Shown: piece after piece, positions 50,083 to 58,457 of the stretch
How positions within the stretch are numbered: the stretch's first letter is position 1
Layout of the letters: the number at the start of each line of letters is the position of its first letter
Assembly: GCF_000429085.1 (NCBI RefSeq)
Contig: NZ_AUBE01000024.1
Coordinates: 1-64,000, forward strand
Reading direction: 5' to 3'
Source of the DNA: Streptomyces flavidovirens DSM 40150
Lineage (GTDB): Bacteria; Actinomycetota; Actinomycetes; Streptomycetales; Streptomycetaceae
DNA: 64,000 nucleotides
Position numbers and translations under genes: made by a program
The notes under the pieces: generated by a model
What the model was told of the DNA's origin: nothing
What the model saw: only the letters and a program-made list of their open reading frames with translations
Database searches by the model: none

Positions 50083-50913
50083 ATGCGACGAATGACTGTG
50101 CTGGTACTGGCCCTGATCACCGCGATGTTCATCCCTTCCCCGGACGCCATCGCCGGTGCGATCCCGGAGGCGGCGGTGTGGCCGGTGGGCGAGCGTCCCC
50201 TGGTCGTACGGTCCTGGGAGCCGCCGCCCTCCCCGTACGCGGCCGGGCACCGCGGCGTGGACCTGGCCGCCGGGCCGGGTGAGCCGGTGCGGGCGGTGGC
50301 CTCGGGGCGGGTCTCCTTCGCGGGCCCGGTCGCGGGGCGCGGGGTCCTGTCCGTCACCCTGCCGGGCACGGGGGAACCGCCGCTGCGGACGACGTACGAA
50401 CCGGTGCGCGCGCTGGTCGCGAAGGGCGACGAGGTGAGAGCCGGCCAAGTGGTGGGCGTACTCCAAAGCGGCCCGTTCCACTGCCCGTCCGCCTGCCTGC
50501 ACTGGGGCCTGCGCCGAGGCGAGACCTACCTGAACCCACTGACGCTGCTCCCCGACCACCTGCTCCGCCGGGGCCCGCCCCGCCTGCTGCCGGTCTTCGG
50601 CGTACCGGAGGCCGCGGGCGCGGGCCCGCCGCAGGCGGCGACGCGTCAGGCCTTGCCCTGGACCCCGTGCAGCGCCATGGCGACCGCCGTATCCGCGATC
50701 ACGTCCGGATCCTCCGCCGCACCGAGCTCGATACGCCGCACCGCGGCGTCGACAACTCCCTGGAGCATCATCGCGGCCAGCCGCGGCTGCTCGTGGCCCA
50801 GTGCTTTGAGCGCGTCGACGATCATCGTGACCAGACCGCCGTGCGCGGCGCGGATCTTCTCGCGGGCCCCGGCGTCCAGCTCGCTCGCGGAGATCGCGAC
50901 CACGGCGCGGTGA
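50083..50913 (+). CDS. secreted M23-family (LytM) peptidase-like protein
   Basis: Cell-wall endopeptidase fold with a signal peptide (MRRMTVLVLALITAMFIPSP). The zinc site HRGVD is at 56-60, but the HxH motif is CLH (138-140): the Zn-ligand-type second His is kept and the catalytic first His is Cys. Activity is therefore doubtful, or this is a subfamily trait. The domain ends near residue 165, yet the frame continues to 276; the last 89 residues are antisense to the tetR gene and probably not a conserved domain. An M23-type neighbour divergent from rpsB is common in actinobacteria. Confidence 0.8.
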   Translation: MRRMTVLVLALITAMFIPSPDAIAGAIPEAAVWPVGERPLVVRSWEPPPSPYAAGHRGVDLAAGPGEPVRAVASGRVSFAGPVAGRGVLSVTLPGTGEPPLRTTYEPVRALVAKGDEVRAGQVVGVLQSGPFHCPSACLHWGLRRGETYLNPLTLLPDHLLRRGPPRLLPVFGVPEAAGAGPPQAATRQALPWTPCSAMATAVSAITSGSSAAPSSIRRTAASTTPWSIIAASRGCSWPSALSASTIIVTRPPCAARIFSRAPASSSLAEIATTAR

Positions 50914-51233
50914 CGCCGGTCGCCGACCAGGACGAGCTGCGCGCGTACGTACGCCTCGACCTTGCCCGTCGGGGTGTCGGCCCGCTCCATGGCGTTCTCG
51001 ACGTCGGCCGCCCAGACCGGGAAGTCGACGGCGCACAGCTCTTCGACGACGGAGGCGCGGGAACGGAAGTACTCGTACACGGACGACCGGGCGAGGCCGG
51101 TGCGCTCAGCGAGGGCGGGGAAGGTCAGCGCTTCCGTACCGCCTTCGGACAGCAGGGAGCGGGCGGCGTCCAGCAGGGCGCCGCGCTGCATCGTCCGGTG
51201 CTCGGCCACCGAGGCCGCTCGAATCCTTGGCAC
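50646..51233 (-). CDS. TetR family transcriptional regulator
   Basis: 195 residues from GTG 51233 (GTGGGACC upstream). The N-terminal helix-turn-helix is in LTFPALAERTGLARSSVYEY, about residues 37-56, followed by FRSRASVVEELCAVDFPVWA. The C-terminal ligand domain is all-helical (AHGGLVTMIVDALKALGHEQ). Its last 268 bases overlap the oppositely oriented M23-like frame. It lies 93 bases downstream of whiG; the target is unknown. Confidence 0.92.
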   Translation of the reverse strand: MPRIRAASVAEHRTMQRGALLDAARSLLSEGGTEALTFPALAERTGLARSSVYEYFRSRASVVEELCAVDFPVWAADVENAMERADTPTGKVEAYVRAQLVLVGDRRHRAVVAISASELDAGAREKIRAAHGGLVTMIVDALKALGHEQPRLAAMMLQGVVDAAVRRIELGAAEDPDVIADTAVAMALHGVQGKA

Positions 51234-51303
51234 GGTCCCACTCTACGGATGAGCCGCCGCCATGACGACGTAACGGGAGCGGCAGGGACGATTCAGCTCC
51301 GCG

Positions 51304-52140
51304 TCAACGTCCCGCGTCGGCCAGCTTCGCCCTGAGCTGGAGCACCGATTTGGTGTGGATCTGACTGACCCGGCTCTCGGTCACTCCCAGCACATTGCCG
51401 ATCTCGGCGAGGGTGAGACCTTCGTAGTAGTACAGCGTGACCACGGTCTTCTCGCGTTCGGGCAGCGTGTTGATGGCGCGGGCGAGCAGCCGGCGCAGCT
51501 CCCGGTCCTCGGCCACCTCGACCGGGTCGTCGGCGTGGGTGTCCTCCAGCGTGTCCATCAGACTCAGCCGGTCGCCGCCCTCTCCTCCGGCGTGCAGCAG
51601 CTCTTCGAGGGCGACGACGTTGGCCAGCGACAACTGGCTGAAAACCGCGTGCAGTTCCTCCAGCAGGATGCCCATCTCCGCCGCGACTTCGCTCTCGGAG
51701 GGCGTACGGCGCAACTGCGCCTCCAGCGTCGCGTACGCACGCTCGACCGCCTTGGCCTTCTGCCGCACCGATCGCGGGATCCAGTCGAGGGCCCGCAGCT
51801 CGTCGATCATGGCGCCGCGGATGCGGGTGATCGCGTATGTCTCAAACTTGATGGACCGCTCGATGTCGAACTTCTCAATGGCGTCGATGAGCCCGAAGAC
51901 TCCTGAGGAGACGAAGTCGGCCTGCTCGACGTTGGGCGGCAGCCCGACGCTCACCCGTCCCGCGACGTACTTCACCAGCGGCGAGTAGTGCAGGATCAGC
52001 TGCTCCCGCAGCCGCTCGTCGCCCGTGGTCTTGTACGACCGCCACAACTCGTCGAGCGACGAGGGTGCGGCGGGCCGCACGCTGCCACGCGCCGCGTGTG
52101 GCACTGCCGCGCGGTCAGACCCGGAGGTGTGCTGGGGCAT
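51304..52140 (-). CDS. whiG: RNA polymerase sigma factor WhiG
   Basis: FliA-type sigma factor that starts spore formation in aerial hyphae of Streptomyces. ATG 52140 gives MPQHTSGSDRAAVPHAARGS (278 residues), essentially the known WhiG N-terminus. Region 2 is LRFxx-like in LIDAIEKFDIERSIKFETYA, with ITRIRGAMIDELRALDWIPR; region 4 is LTLAEIGNVLGVTESRVSQI. In known systems an anti-sigma factor (RsiG with c-di-GMP) holds it; none is encoded here. It is the last leftward gene after dprA, preceded by a terminator at 52284. Confidence 0.95.
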   Translation of the reverse strand: MPQHTSGSDRAAVPHAARGSVRPAAPSSLDELWRSYKTTGDERLREQLILHYSPLVKYVAGRVSVGLPPNVEQADFVSSGVFGLIDAIEKFDIERSIKFETYAITRIRGAMIDELRALDWIPRSVRQKAKAVERAYATLEAQLRRTPSESEVAAEMGILLEELHAVFSQLSLANVVALEELLHAGGEGGDRLSLMDTLEDTHADDPVEVAEDRELRRLLARAINTLPEREKTVVTLYYYEGLTLAEIGNVLGVTESRVSQIHTKSVLQLRAKLADAGR

Positions 52141-52283
52141 GCGTTGCCTTGAGCCGTTCTGCTGTGACGTCGGGGGAATCTTGCGCCTGTATGGGGATCC
52201 TCGTGAGCGTAGCGTGACTGCGCCGTCGCAGTCCGCGCAGGATATGGGATGGCCCCCTTCAAGATGAATGCCGGGAGACACAC

Positions 52284-52328
52284 ACCGCTCCGGGGCCGTC
52301 ACCGTGTACGGCGGCCCCGGAGAGCGGT
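52284..52328 (-). terminator. terminator between dprA and whiG
   Basis: A stem with the core CCGGGGCCG (52290-52298) / CGGCCCCGG (52312-52320) extends outward with ACCGCT/AGCGGT separated by a 2-base bulge. It lies 54 bases past the dprA stop, so whiG probably has its own promoter in 52141-52283. Confidence 0.7.
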
Positions 52329-52381
52329 CCGGGCGAGCTGAGAAGGTCATCACCAGTACCTTTTCACCCGAATGCCGCTGG

Positions 52382-53773
52382 TCAAGTACCGCCTCGCCGC
52401 CCATTCGCGTGGCGCACGGCGCCAGGTGTCAACTGCCAGCCGTCACCCAGCCGTTCAACGAACCCCAACGAGTGCAGTTCGTACAGCTTGCCGAGTGCGT
52501 CGTCGGGGGTGGTCCCCGCGCTCCGGGCGACGCCGCGCGCGTCGACGGAGCCGCGGGCGGGCAGCGACTCCAGTACGAGGGCCGCGACCGGATCCAGCAG
52601 GTCCCTGGGCAGTACGGGCCCCCGGCGCGCCGGGGCGAGGTCGCCGATGTCCCCGACCAGCTCCACCACCTCCGCGGCGTCAGTGACCAGCACGCCCTCG
52701 CCCCGCAGCAGTTCGTGCACGCCCGCCGAGAGTCCGCTGGTGGCGGGGCCGGGCACGCCCATCGTGAAACGCCCGAGCCGCTGCGCGCCGTGCGCCGTGA
52801 CCAGTGAGCCGCTGCGGTACTCCGCTTCCACCACGACCGTGCCCCGGGTGAGGGCGGCGATCACCCGGTTCCGGAGGATGAACCGGCTCCGCGTGGGATG
52901 ACCGCCGGGCGGCAACTCCCCGATCACCAGTCCTTGTTCCGCGATGCGCCCGATCAGCTCCGCGTGCCCCCGCGGATAGACGACGTCGACCCCGCAGGCC
53001 AGCACCGCGACGGTGGCGCCGCCCGCCGCGAGCGCTCCCCGGTGCGCGGCGCCGTCGACGCCGAACGCGGCCCCGGACACCACGACCCAGCCGCGCTCCG
53101 CGAGCCCGGCGCCCAGCGACGCCGCCATGTGCGCTCCGTACGACGTGCAGGCCCGGGCCCCGACGACGGCGACGGACCGCAACGCCCACATCCGCAGATG
53201 CGGCAGGCCCCGCACCCACAGCCCGACCGGCCGGCCGTCCCCCAGGTCGTCGAGCTGCCCGGGCCACTCCTCGTCGCCGGGGCAGACGAAGCGGCCGCCG
53301 ACCGCGGCCACCGCCGCCAAATCCTGCGCGGGGTCGGCCGCCGCGGCCCGTATCCGGTAGCCGCCGAGCCGCTTCCCCGTCACGCCGGTCAGTACCTCGG
53401 CCGCTTCGTCGAAGTCGGCCGAGGTGAGCCTGCGCATCAGCTCCACGGCTCCGCACTCCCGAAGCCACCGCCCGCCGGCCTCGTCCCCGGGCTCGATGAC
53501 CCGGGTCAGCGCCGCCCGCGCCAGCCGCTCCAGCTCATCCACTCCCCGGCCCGCTCCCGCCCCCACACCACCGGCTTGCCCCTCGACGGTCCCCTCCCCC
53601 GTTGCCTCAGCCGCATCCGCGTTCAGCCCGCGCCTCCCATCGGCGCAGGAACGCCCCTGCCCCTGTCCCTGTCCCTGTCCCTGACCAACGCCGTCGACGC
53701 TGCCCTCGCACGCCGCCTCAACCATTCCCTCGCCCGGTCCGTCGGCCGTCGCCTCCCCCGCGCCTCCGTTCAC
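52382..53773 (-). CDS. dprA: DNA-processing protein DprA
   Basis: Binds single-stranded DNA and loads RecA. The 463-residue protein has the Rossmann DprA core: VAVVGARACTSYGAHMAASL, VVVSGAAFGVDGAAHRGALA, AVLACGVDVVYPRGHAELIG, RFILRNRVIAALTRGTVVVE; a C-terminal winged helix follows (DARGVARSAGTTPDDALGKL). The first ~78 residues are low-complexity Gly/Glu/Ala with a GQ-repeat; GTG 53773 couples to comM by a GTGA overlap, but GTG 53542 (VDELERLARAAL) may be the real start. Confidence 0.92.
   Translation of the reverse strand: MNGGAGEATADGPGEGMVEAACEGSVDGVGQGQGQGQGQGRSCADGRRGLNADAAEATGEGTVEGQAGGVGAGAGRGVDELERLARAALTRVIEPGDEAGGRWLRECGAVELMRRLTSADFDEAAEVLTGVTGKRLGGYRIRAAAADPAQDLAAVAAVGGRFVCPGDEEWPGQLDDLGDGRPVGLWVRGLPHLRMWALRSVAVVGARACTSYGAHMAASLGAGLAERGWVVVSGAAFGVDGAAHRGALAAGGATVAVLACGVDVVYPRGHAELIGRIAEQGLVIGELPPGGHPTRSRFILRNRVIAALTRGTVVVEAEYRSGSLVTAHGAQRLGRFTMGVPGPATSGLSAGVHELLRGEGVLVTDAAEVVELVGDIGDLAPARRGPVLPRDLLDPVAALVLESLPARGSVDARGVARSAGTTPDDALGKLYELHSLGFVERLGDGWQLTPGAVRHANGRRGGT
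53655..53692. repeat. hexamer repeat in dprA encoding (Gly-Gln)n
   Basis: On the coding strand GGACAG units repeat four times, flanked by GGTCAG and GGGCAG, giving five Gly-Gln pairs. Being a multiple of three, copy-number change keeps the frame. Confidence 0.85.
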
Positions 53774-55395
53774 CCCGCGCCTCCCATCAGCGCCGGGGCG
53801 CCCCGCGCGATCCCCGTACGCAGCTCAAGTGCCAGGTCGACATGGCGTTCGTCGGGGCGGTCGCAGCCGGCCAGGTCGGCGACCGTCCAGGCGACGCGCA
53901 GTACTCGGTCGAGGCCACGGGCCGTCAGCAGCCCCCGTTCCATGTCCCGCTCGGCCGCGCCGAGAGCCCCTGGCGCCGGCTGCCATCGCGTACGCAGCTC
54001 ATGTCCTGGCACGTCACTGTTCGTGTTCCACGCAGTGCCCTCCAGCCGCGCCGCCGCCCGCGCCCGCGCCTCCCGAACGCGCTCGGCGACCACGGCCGTC
54101 GGCTCACCGCGCCCGCCCTGGCCCAGCAGATCGGCCCGCTGCACCGGCTCCACCCCGACCCGCAGGTCGACCCGGTCGAGCAGCGGCCCCGACAGCCGCG
54201 CCTGGTACTTGCGGATCGCCGACGGCGGACACTCGCACCCCGAACCGTGCAGCGTGTGACGTCCGCAGGGACACGGATTCGCCGCCAGGACCAGCAGGAA
54301 CCGGGCGGGCAGCCGCACCACACCGGCGCTCCGCGCCACCACCACGTGCCCCGACTCCAGCGGCTGCCGCAAGGAGTCCAGGGCGCGCCCGCTGAACTCG
54401 GGTGCCTCGTCCAGAAAGAGGATGCCCCGGTGCGCGAGCGAGACGGCCCCGGGCCTCGGCAGTCCGTTGCCCCCGCCCACGAGCGACTGCATCGTCGCCG
54501 AATGGTGCGGGGCGCAGTACGGCGGTGTCCTGACCAGCGGCTCGCCCGGCGGCAGGATGCCCGCCACCGAGTGCACGGCGGTCACCTCCAGCGACTCCTG
54601 CCGGGTCAGCGGCGGCAGGATCGCCGGCATCCGCTCCGCCAGCATCGTCTTGCCCGCACCCGGCGGTCCGTGGAGCAGCAGATGGTGCCCGCCCGCAGCC
54701 GCGACCTCCAGGGCCGTACGCGCCGCGTGCTGGCCCGCCACATCCGCCAGATCCGGGCCGTCGCCCCCGCCCCCTCGGTCACCGGCCGCCAGCCCGGTGC
54801 CCACCCCGGCGCCCGGCACCATCAGCCCCGCGAGCATGGCGTCGGGCCGCCCGGCCTCGGCCAAGTCCTCCTGCGGCACCTCGGCTCCGGTGAGCACGGC
54901 GATGAGCTGGCGCAGGCTCCGCACGCCGAGGACCGAGACGCCCGGCACCAGCCCGGCCTCCGCCGCCGTCTGTTGCGGTACGACGACCTGCCGGTACCCG
55001 GCTTCGGCGGCGGCGAGGACGGCCGGCAGGACACCGCGCACCGGGCGGACCCTCCCGTCGAGCCCCAGCTCCCCGATCATCACCAGATCGGCGATCTCCC
55101 TGGGGTCGATGCGCTCGGCCGCCCCCAGCACGGCCACGGCGACGGCGAGGTCGAAACCGCTGCCGCTCTTGGGCACGAAGGCCGGGCTCAGCCCCACCGT
55201 CAGCTTCTTCTGCGGCCAGTCGGCCCCGGAGTTGACGACGGCCGCCCGCACCCGGTCCCGGCTCTCGATCAGGCTCTTGTCCGGCAGCCCCACCAGCGTG
55301 AAGGCGGCCACGCCCGGCTCCAGGTCCGCCTGGACCTCCACCACCACACCCTCGACCCCGGCCAGGGCCACCGAGCACGTGCGTGCGAAGCCCAT
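53770..55395 (-). CDS. comM: YifB/ComM family Mg-chelatase-like AAA+ ATPase
   Basis: Hexameric helicase that helps branch migration in DNA integration. 541 residues: N-terminal Lon-like ChlI domain (LVGLPDKSLIESRDRVRAAV; KKLTVGLSPAFVPKSGSGFD), Walker A HGPPGAGKT, Walker B GILFLDEAPEFSG, sensor LLVLAANPCPCGRH with a cysteine-rich insert, and C-terminal Mg_chelatase domain (RKYQARLSGPLLDRVDLRV). ATG 55395 shares a base with the yraN stop and the 3' end overlaps dprA by four. Confidence 0.95.
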   Translation of the reverse strand: MGFARTCSVALAGVEGVVVEVQADLEPGVAAFTLVGLPDKSLIESRDRVRAAVVNSGADWPQKKLTVGLSPAFVPKSGSGFDLAVAVAVLGAAERIDPREIADLVMIGELGLDGRVRPVRGVLPAVLAAAEAGYRQVVVPQQTAAEAGLVPGVSVLGVRSLRQLIAVLTGAEVPQEDLAEAGRPDAMLAGLMVPGAGVGTGLAAGDRGGGGDGPDLADVAGQHAARTALEVAAAGGHHLLLHGPPGAGKTMLAERMPAILPPLTRQESLEVTAVHSVAGILPPGEPLVRTPPYCAPHHSATMQSLVGGGNGLPRPGAVSLAHRGILFLDEAPEFSGRALDSLRQPLESGHVVVARSAGVVRLPARFLLVLAANPCPCGRHTLHGSGCECPPSAIRKYQARLSGPLLDRVDLRVGVEPVQRADLLGQGGRGEPTAVVAERVREARARAAARLEGTAWNTNSDVPGHELRTRWQPAPGALGAAERDMERGLLTARGLDRVLRVAWTVADLAGCDRPDERHVDLALELRTGIARGAPALMGGAG

Positions 55396-55763
55396 CACGC
55401 CACCCCCCGCGCGTGCTCGACGAGGGGCGCTCCGCGCCGGGGCAGCACCACCCCGACAAGGTCGATACGCACCCCGCCCGGCGGGGGTCCTCCGTGCTCG
55501 TGCGTCCAGCGCTCGGCGAGGCGGCGCAGCCGCTCTGCCTTCGTGGACCTGAGGGCCTGCATCGGGTGCTCGAACGGTCCTGCTCTGCGGGTCTTGACCT
55601 CGCAGGTGACCAGCGCGTCGCCGTCTCTGGCGACGATGTCGATCTCTCCCGCGCGGCAGCGCCAGTTGCGCTCCAGGACGGTCATGCCGTCCTCGACGAG
55701 CCTGCGCGCCGCGAGGTCCTCGCCGTACCGGCCGAGAGCTCCTGTGGCATTCTTCGCGTTCAT
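55395..55763 (-). CDS. YraN/UPF0102 family endonuclease-like protein
   Basis: Small nuclease-fold protein of unclear cellular role, usually next to comM/dprA. 122 residues, ATG 55763 with GGAGGTG upstream. PD-(D/E)xK-type features: YGEDLAARRLVEDGM, EIDIVARDGDALVTCEVKTR. It is translationally coupled to comM. Activity has not been inferred beyond the fold. Confidence 0.92.
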   Translation of the reverse strand: MNAKNATGALGRYGEDLAARRLVEDGMTVLERNWRCRAGEIDIVARDGDALVTCEVKTRRAGPFEHPMQALRSTKAERLRRLAERWTHEHGGPPPGGVRIDLVGVVLPRRGAPLVEHARGVA

Positions 55764-55846
55764 CCGGTTCCACCTCCGGAACCGAATGTGCCGCGATCAC
55801 CACCATCTAGTGGATCTTGGTGGACAACTCGTCAGTTGTGGAAAAG

Positions 55847-56155
55847 TCAGCCACTCGGAAGCTCGAGATCACTCTTGTTGAGCTCCTCGATATTCACGTC
55901 CTTGAACGTGAGTACCCGCACCTGCTTGACGAACCGCGCCGGCCTGTACATGTCCCAGACCCAGGCGTCCGCCATGGAAACTTCGAAAAAGACCTCACCC
56001 TGGACCGAGTGCACCTGCATCTCGTAGTCGTTCGTGAGGTAGAAACGCCGCTCGGTCTCGATCACGTATTTGAACAGACCGACGACATCGCGGTACTCCC
56101 GGTAGAGCTTCAGCTCCATCTCGGTCTCGTACTTCTCGAGGTCCTCGGCGCTCAT
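55847..56155 (-). CDS. DUF2469 family protein
   Basis: Function unknown; a very conserved actinobacterial family. ATG 56155 has AAGGGGAACAUGCC-type upstream sequence; 102 residues: MSAEDLEKYETEMELKLYRE, the AVY-rich middle VGLFKYVIETERRFYLTNDY and the acidic end NIEELNKSDLELP. Conserved in the rplS-sip-yraN neighbourhood. No catalytic motif is seen. Confidence 0.93.
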   Translation of the reverse strand: MSAEDLEKYETEMELKLYREYRDVVGLFKYVIETERRFYLTNDYEMQVHSVQGEVFFEVSMADAWVWDMYRPARFVKQVRVLTFKDVNIEELNKSDLELPSG

Positions 56156-56210
56156 GGCATGTTCCCCTTCAGCCTTGCGTCCCCCTATTGTGCGCCAGCC
56201 CCGTGCGCCC

Positions 56211-56765
56211 CTATGCGACTTCCGGGGCCAAGACCGTCGGCGTACCAGGAGGACCCTCGTCGAGCAGCGTACGCAGCAGCCCGGCGAGCTTGATGGGATA
56301 CACCGTCTCACGCGTCGCGGACAGTTCGGCGGAGGTCCACCACCTCAGGCCGGCGACGCTCCGCTGCTCGAGTACGGTCAGCCCGTCCAGCACGGTCTCG
56401 GTCCGCGTCGTACGGGCCAGGTAGAACCATTCGTCCTGGTCCCAGCGCCGCCCGTCGAACATGAACGAGCAGTGCCGCTGCCAGATCACCGGGCCGAGTG
56501 CGACCTCTGTGATCCCCGTCTCCTCAGCGAGCTCACGCAGCGCGGCCTCGGCCCTCGTCTCGTCGCCCTCCAGCCCGCCACCAGGGGTGAACCACCAGGT
56601 CAGCGCCGGGTCCTCGGGCTCGTACCCGTGCAGCAGCAGGACGCGGTCGTCCGGGTCGAGCAGGATCACCCGCGCGACCTTCCGGAGCCGGCCCCGCGCC
56701 TCGGTCTGCGCCCGCGTCTCCACCCTCGCCTCACCGCTTGTCTCACCGCCCGCCTCACCGTCCAC
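56211..56765 (-). CDS. Nudix hydrolase
   Basis: Hydrolyses a nucleoside-diphosphate-linked substrate. 184 residues; the Nudix box GGGLEGDETRAEAALRELAE followed by ETGI has all conserved Gly/Glu/Arg positions. GTG 56765 overlaps the sipZ end by 11 bases. The first ~28 residues are Gly/Glu/Arg-rich. A Nudix gene directly after the signal peptidase cluster is the known Streptomyces order; the substrate is unknown. Confidence 0.93.
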   Translation of the reverse strand: MDGEAGGETSGEARVETRAQTEARGRLRKVARVILLDPDDRVLLLHGYEPEDPALTWWFTPGGGLEGDETRAEAALRELAEETGITEVALGPVIWQRHCSFMFDGRRWDQDEWFYLARTTRTETVLDGLTVLEQRSVAGLRWWTSAELSATRETVYPIKLAGLLRTLLDEGPPGTPTVLAPEVA

Positions 56766-57486
56766 CGGTACCCGCCTTCCGCCGCCCGACCCGCTTCGCG
56801 ACAGGTCCGTACGCCGCCCCGCCGAAGATCAGGACCACACCGGCCCCCACCGCGGCCAGCACGGGAACGATCGGTCCGGGCTCGGAAACGCCGCCCGGCA
56901 GCGCCTCGAAACTGTCCGGCCGGTCGAGGGTCCCGCCCCACGGCCAGGCGACCGCGTCGACGCGCGCGTCCACCTTGCCCACCGGGACCGTTCCCTTCGC
57001 GGCGTCCTCGATGTGCCCGCGTGAGTCCACCGACGTACGCCGCTCGTCACCCAGCAGGAAGAGATGCCCGTCGGGCACCTCGGAGGTGAAAGGAGTGGTC
57101 GACGCCGGCTCCCCGCCCGCCAGATAGGGCTCGTCCAGGGGCTTGCCGTTCAGGGTCAGCCGGCCGTCCTCGCCGCAGCAGGCGACCTTGTCGCCGCCGA
57201 CTGCGACCACGCGCTTGACCATCGGCAGATCGCCCCACACGGAGTCCGTGAAGATCACTACGTCTCCGCGCCGCACCTCGCCGCCGTCTATTCGCTGCGC
57301 GAGGACCCGTTCCCCCGCCTTGATCGAGGGGGTCATCGAATCGGTCGGCACCGTGTACGGCTTGTACTGCACCGCTCCCCAGGCGAAGCCGCCGAGGAAG
57401 AGCACACAGCCGACGGCCACGGCCAGCCCGGACAACGCGTTGCCGAGCCGGCCGTGGCCGCCTTCTGTACGTCCTGTTCCGCTCAT
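56755..57486 (-). CDS. sipZ: type I signal peptidase, fourth of cluster
   Basis: Cleaves signal peptides from exported proteins outside the membrane. ATG 57486 (GGGGAG upstream) gives 243 residues: N-terminal membrane segment, catalytic Ser in PTDSMTPSI, catalytic Lys in MVKRVVAVGGDKV, box E GDERRTSVDSRGH, and a second C-terminal membrane segment. Assigned sipZ by position (last of four) and shorter length. Confidence 0.9.
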   Translation of the reverse strand: MSGTGRTEGGHGRLGNALSGLAVAVGCVLFLGGFAWGAVQYKPYTVPTDSMTPSIKAGERVLAQRIDGGEVRRGDVVIFTDSVWGDLPMVKRVVAVGGDKVACCGEDGRLTLNGKPLDEPYLAGGEPASTTPFTSEVPDGHLFLLGDERRTSVDSRGHIEDAAKGTVPVGKVDARVDAVAWPWGGTLDRPDSFEALPGGVSEPGPIVPVLAAVGAGVVLIFGGAAYGPVAKRVGRRKAGTGGR

Positions 57487-57536
57487 CGCAGCGCTCCCCA
57501 CCTCGGGAATCGAAAATCGCTGATCCGAGCGGCACC

Positions 57537-58457
57537 CTACCCGGCGGTACGCCCGCCGGTCAGCCTCCGCCTGCGCCACAGCACCAGCGGCACCGCCCCC
57601 GCGAGCCCCAGCGCACCGGGCGCAGCCGACATCGCGACGCCCGCGGCACTGAGCCCCTGCTGGTCGAAGGTGCCGGGGACCGACAGCATGGACCAGCGGT
57701 TGACGGGCCACGCCACCACGATGGCGCGCCCGACGACCTCGTCGTTCGCGACCGTGCCGTTGCCCGGCAGCTCCTGGTGGTAACGCGAGTCCAGCGAGTT
57801 CTGGCGGTGGTCGCCCATCACCCAGATCCGGCCCTCCGGCACCTTGAGCGGCCCGAAAGGCTCGTCGTTGCACGGGGTGTCACCGGGGAAGATGTACGAC
57901 TTCTCGTCGAGCGACTTCCCGTTGACCTTGACCGGCCCGTTCTTCTTGCACTCGACCGAGTCCCCGCCGACCGCGATGACCCGCTTGATCAGGTCTTTCT
58001 CCTCAGCGGACGGCATCAGGCCGATGAAGCTGAGGAACTTCTGTACGACGTTCGGTTCCGGCGCCGCGGTGTTCTCCAGCCAGCCGCCCGGGTCGTGGAA
58101 CACCACGACCTCGCCGCGCTCCGGCTCGGAGCCGAACCACGGTGTCAGCTTGTCGACCAGCACCCGGTCGCCCCGCTGCAGGGTGTTCTGCATCGAGTCC
58201 GAGGGGATCGAGAACGCCTGCACCAGGAAGGTCTTGATCAGCAGCGCGAGCATGAGCGCGATGATGATCAGCAGCGGCAGCTCCTTCCAGAACGAGCGCG
58301 GCTTCTTCGGCCCCACACTGTCCCCACTGCTGCTGTCGCTGTTGTCGCTGCTGGTCGGGTCTTCGCCCCGTACGTCATCGCTCACGGTTGCGGGTGACTC
58401 CGGTCGTTCCTCGGGCTCGTCGCGTTCGGATCGTGCGCCGACCGCCAAATCCCCCAC
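57537..58457 (-). CDS. sipY: type I signal peptidase, third of cluster
   Basis: Signal peptidase with a long acidic Ser/Asp-rich cytoplasmic N-terminus. GTG 58457 has AGGAG five bases upstream; GTG 58463 and GTG 58385 are alternatives. 306 residues: membrane segment, Ser in IPSDSMQNTL, Lys in LIKRVIAVGGDSV, GDHRQNSLDSRYH box and a C-terminal membrane anchor. Its 5' end overlaps sipX by 83 bases. Confidence 0.9.
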   Translation of the reverse strand: MGDLAVGARSERDEPEERPESPATVSDDVRGEDPTSSDNSDSSSGDSVGPKKPRSFWKELPLLIIIALMLALLIKTFLVQAFSIPSDSMQNTLQRGDRVLVDKLTPWFGSEPERGEVVVFHDPGGWLENTAAPEPNVVQKFLSFIGLMPSAEEKDLIKRVIAVGGDSVECKKNGPVKVNGKSLDEKSYIFPGDTPCNDEPFGPLKVPEGRIWVMGDHRQNSLDSRYHQELPGNGTVANDEVVGRAIVVAWPVNRWSMLSVPGTFDQQGLSAAGVAMSAAPGALGLAGAVPLVLWRRRRLTGGRTAG

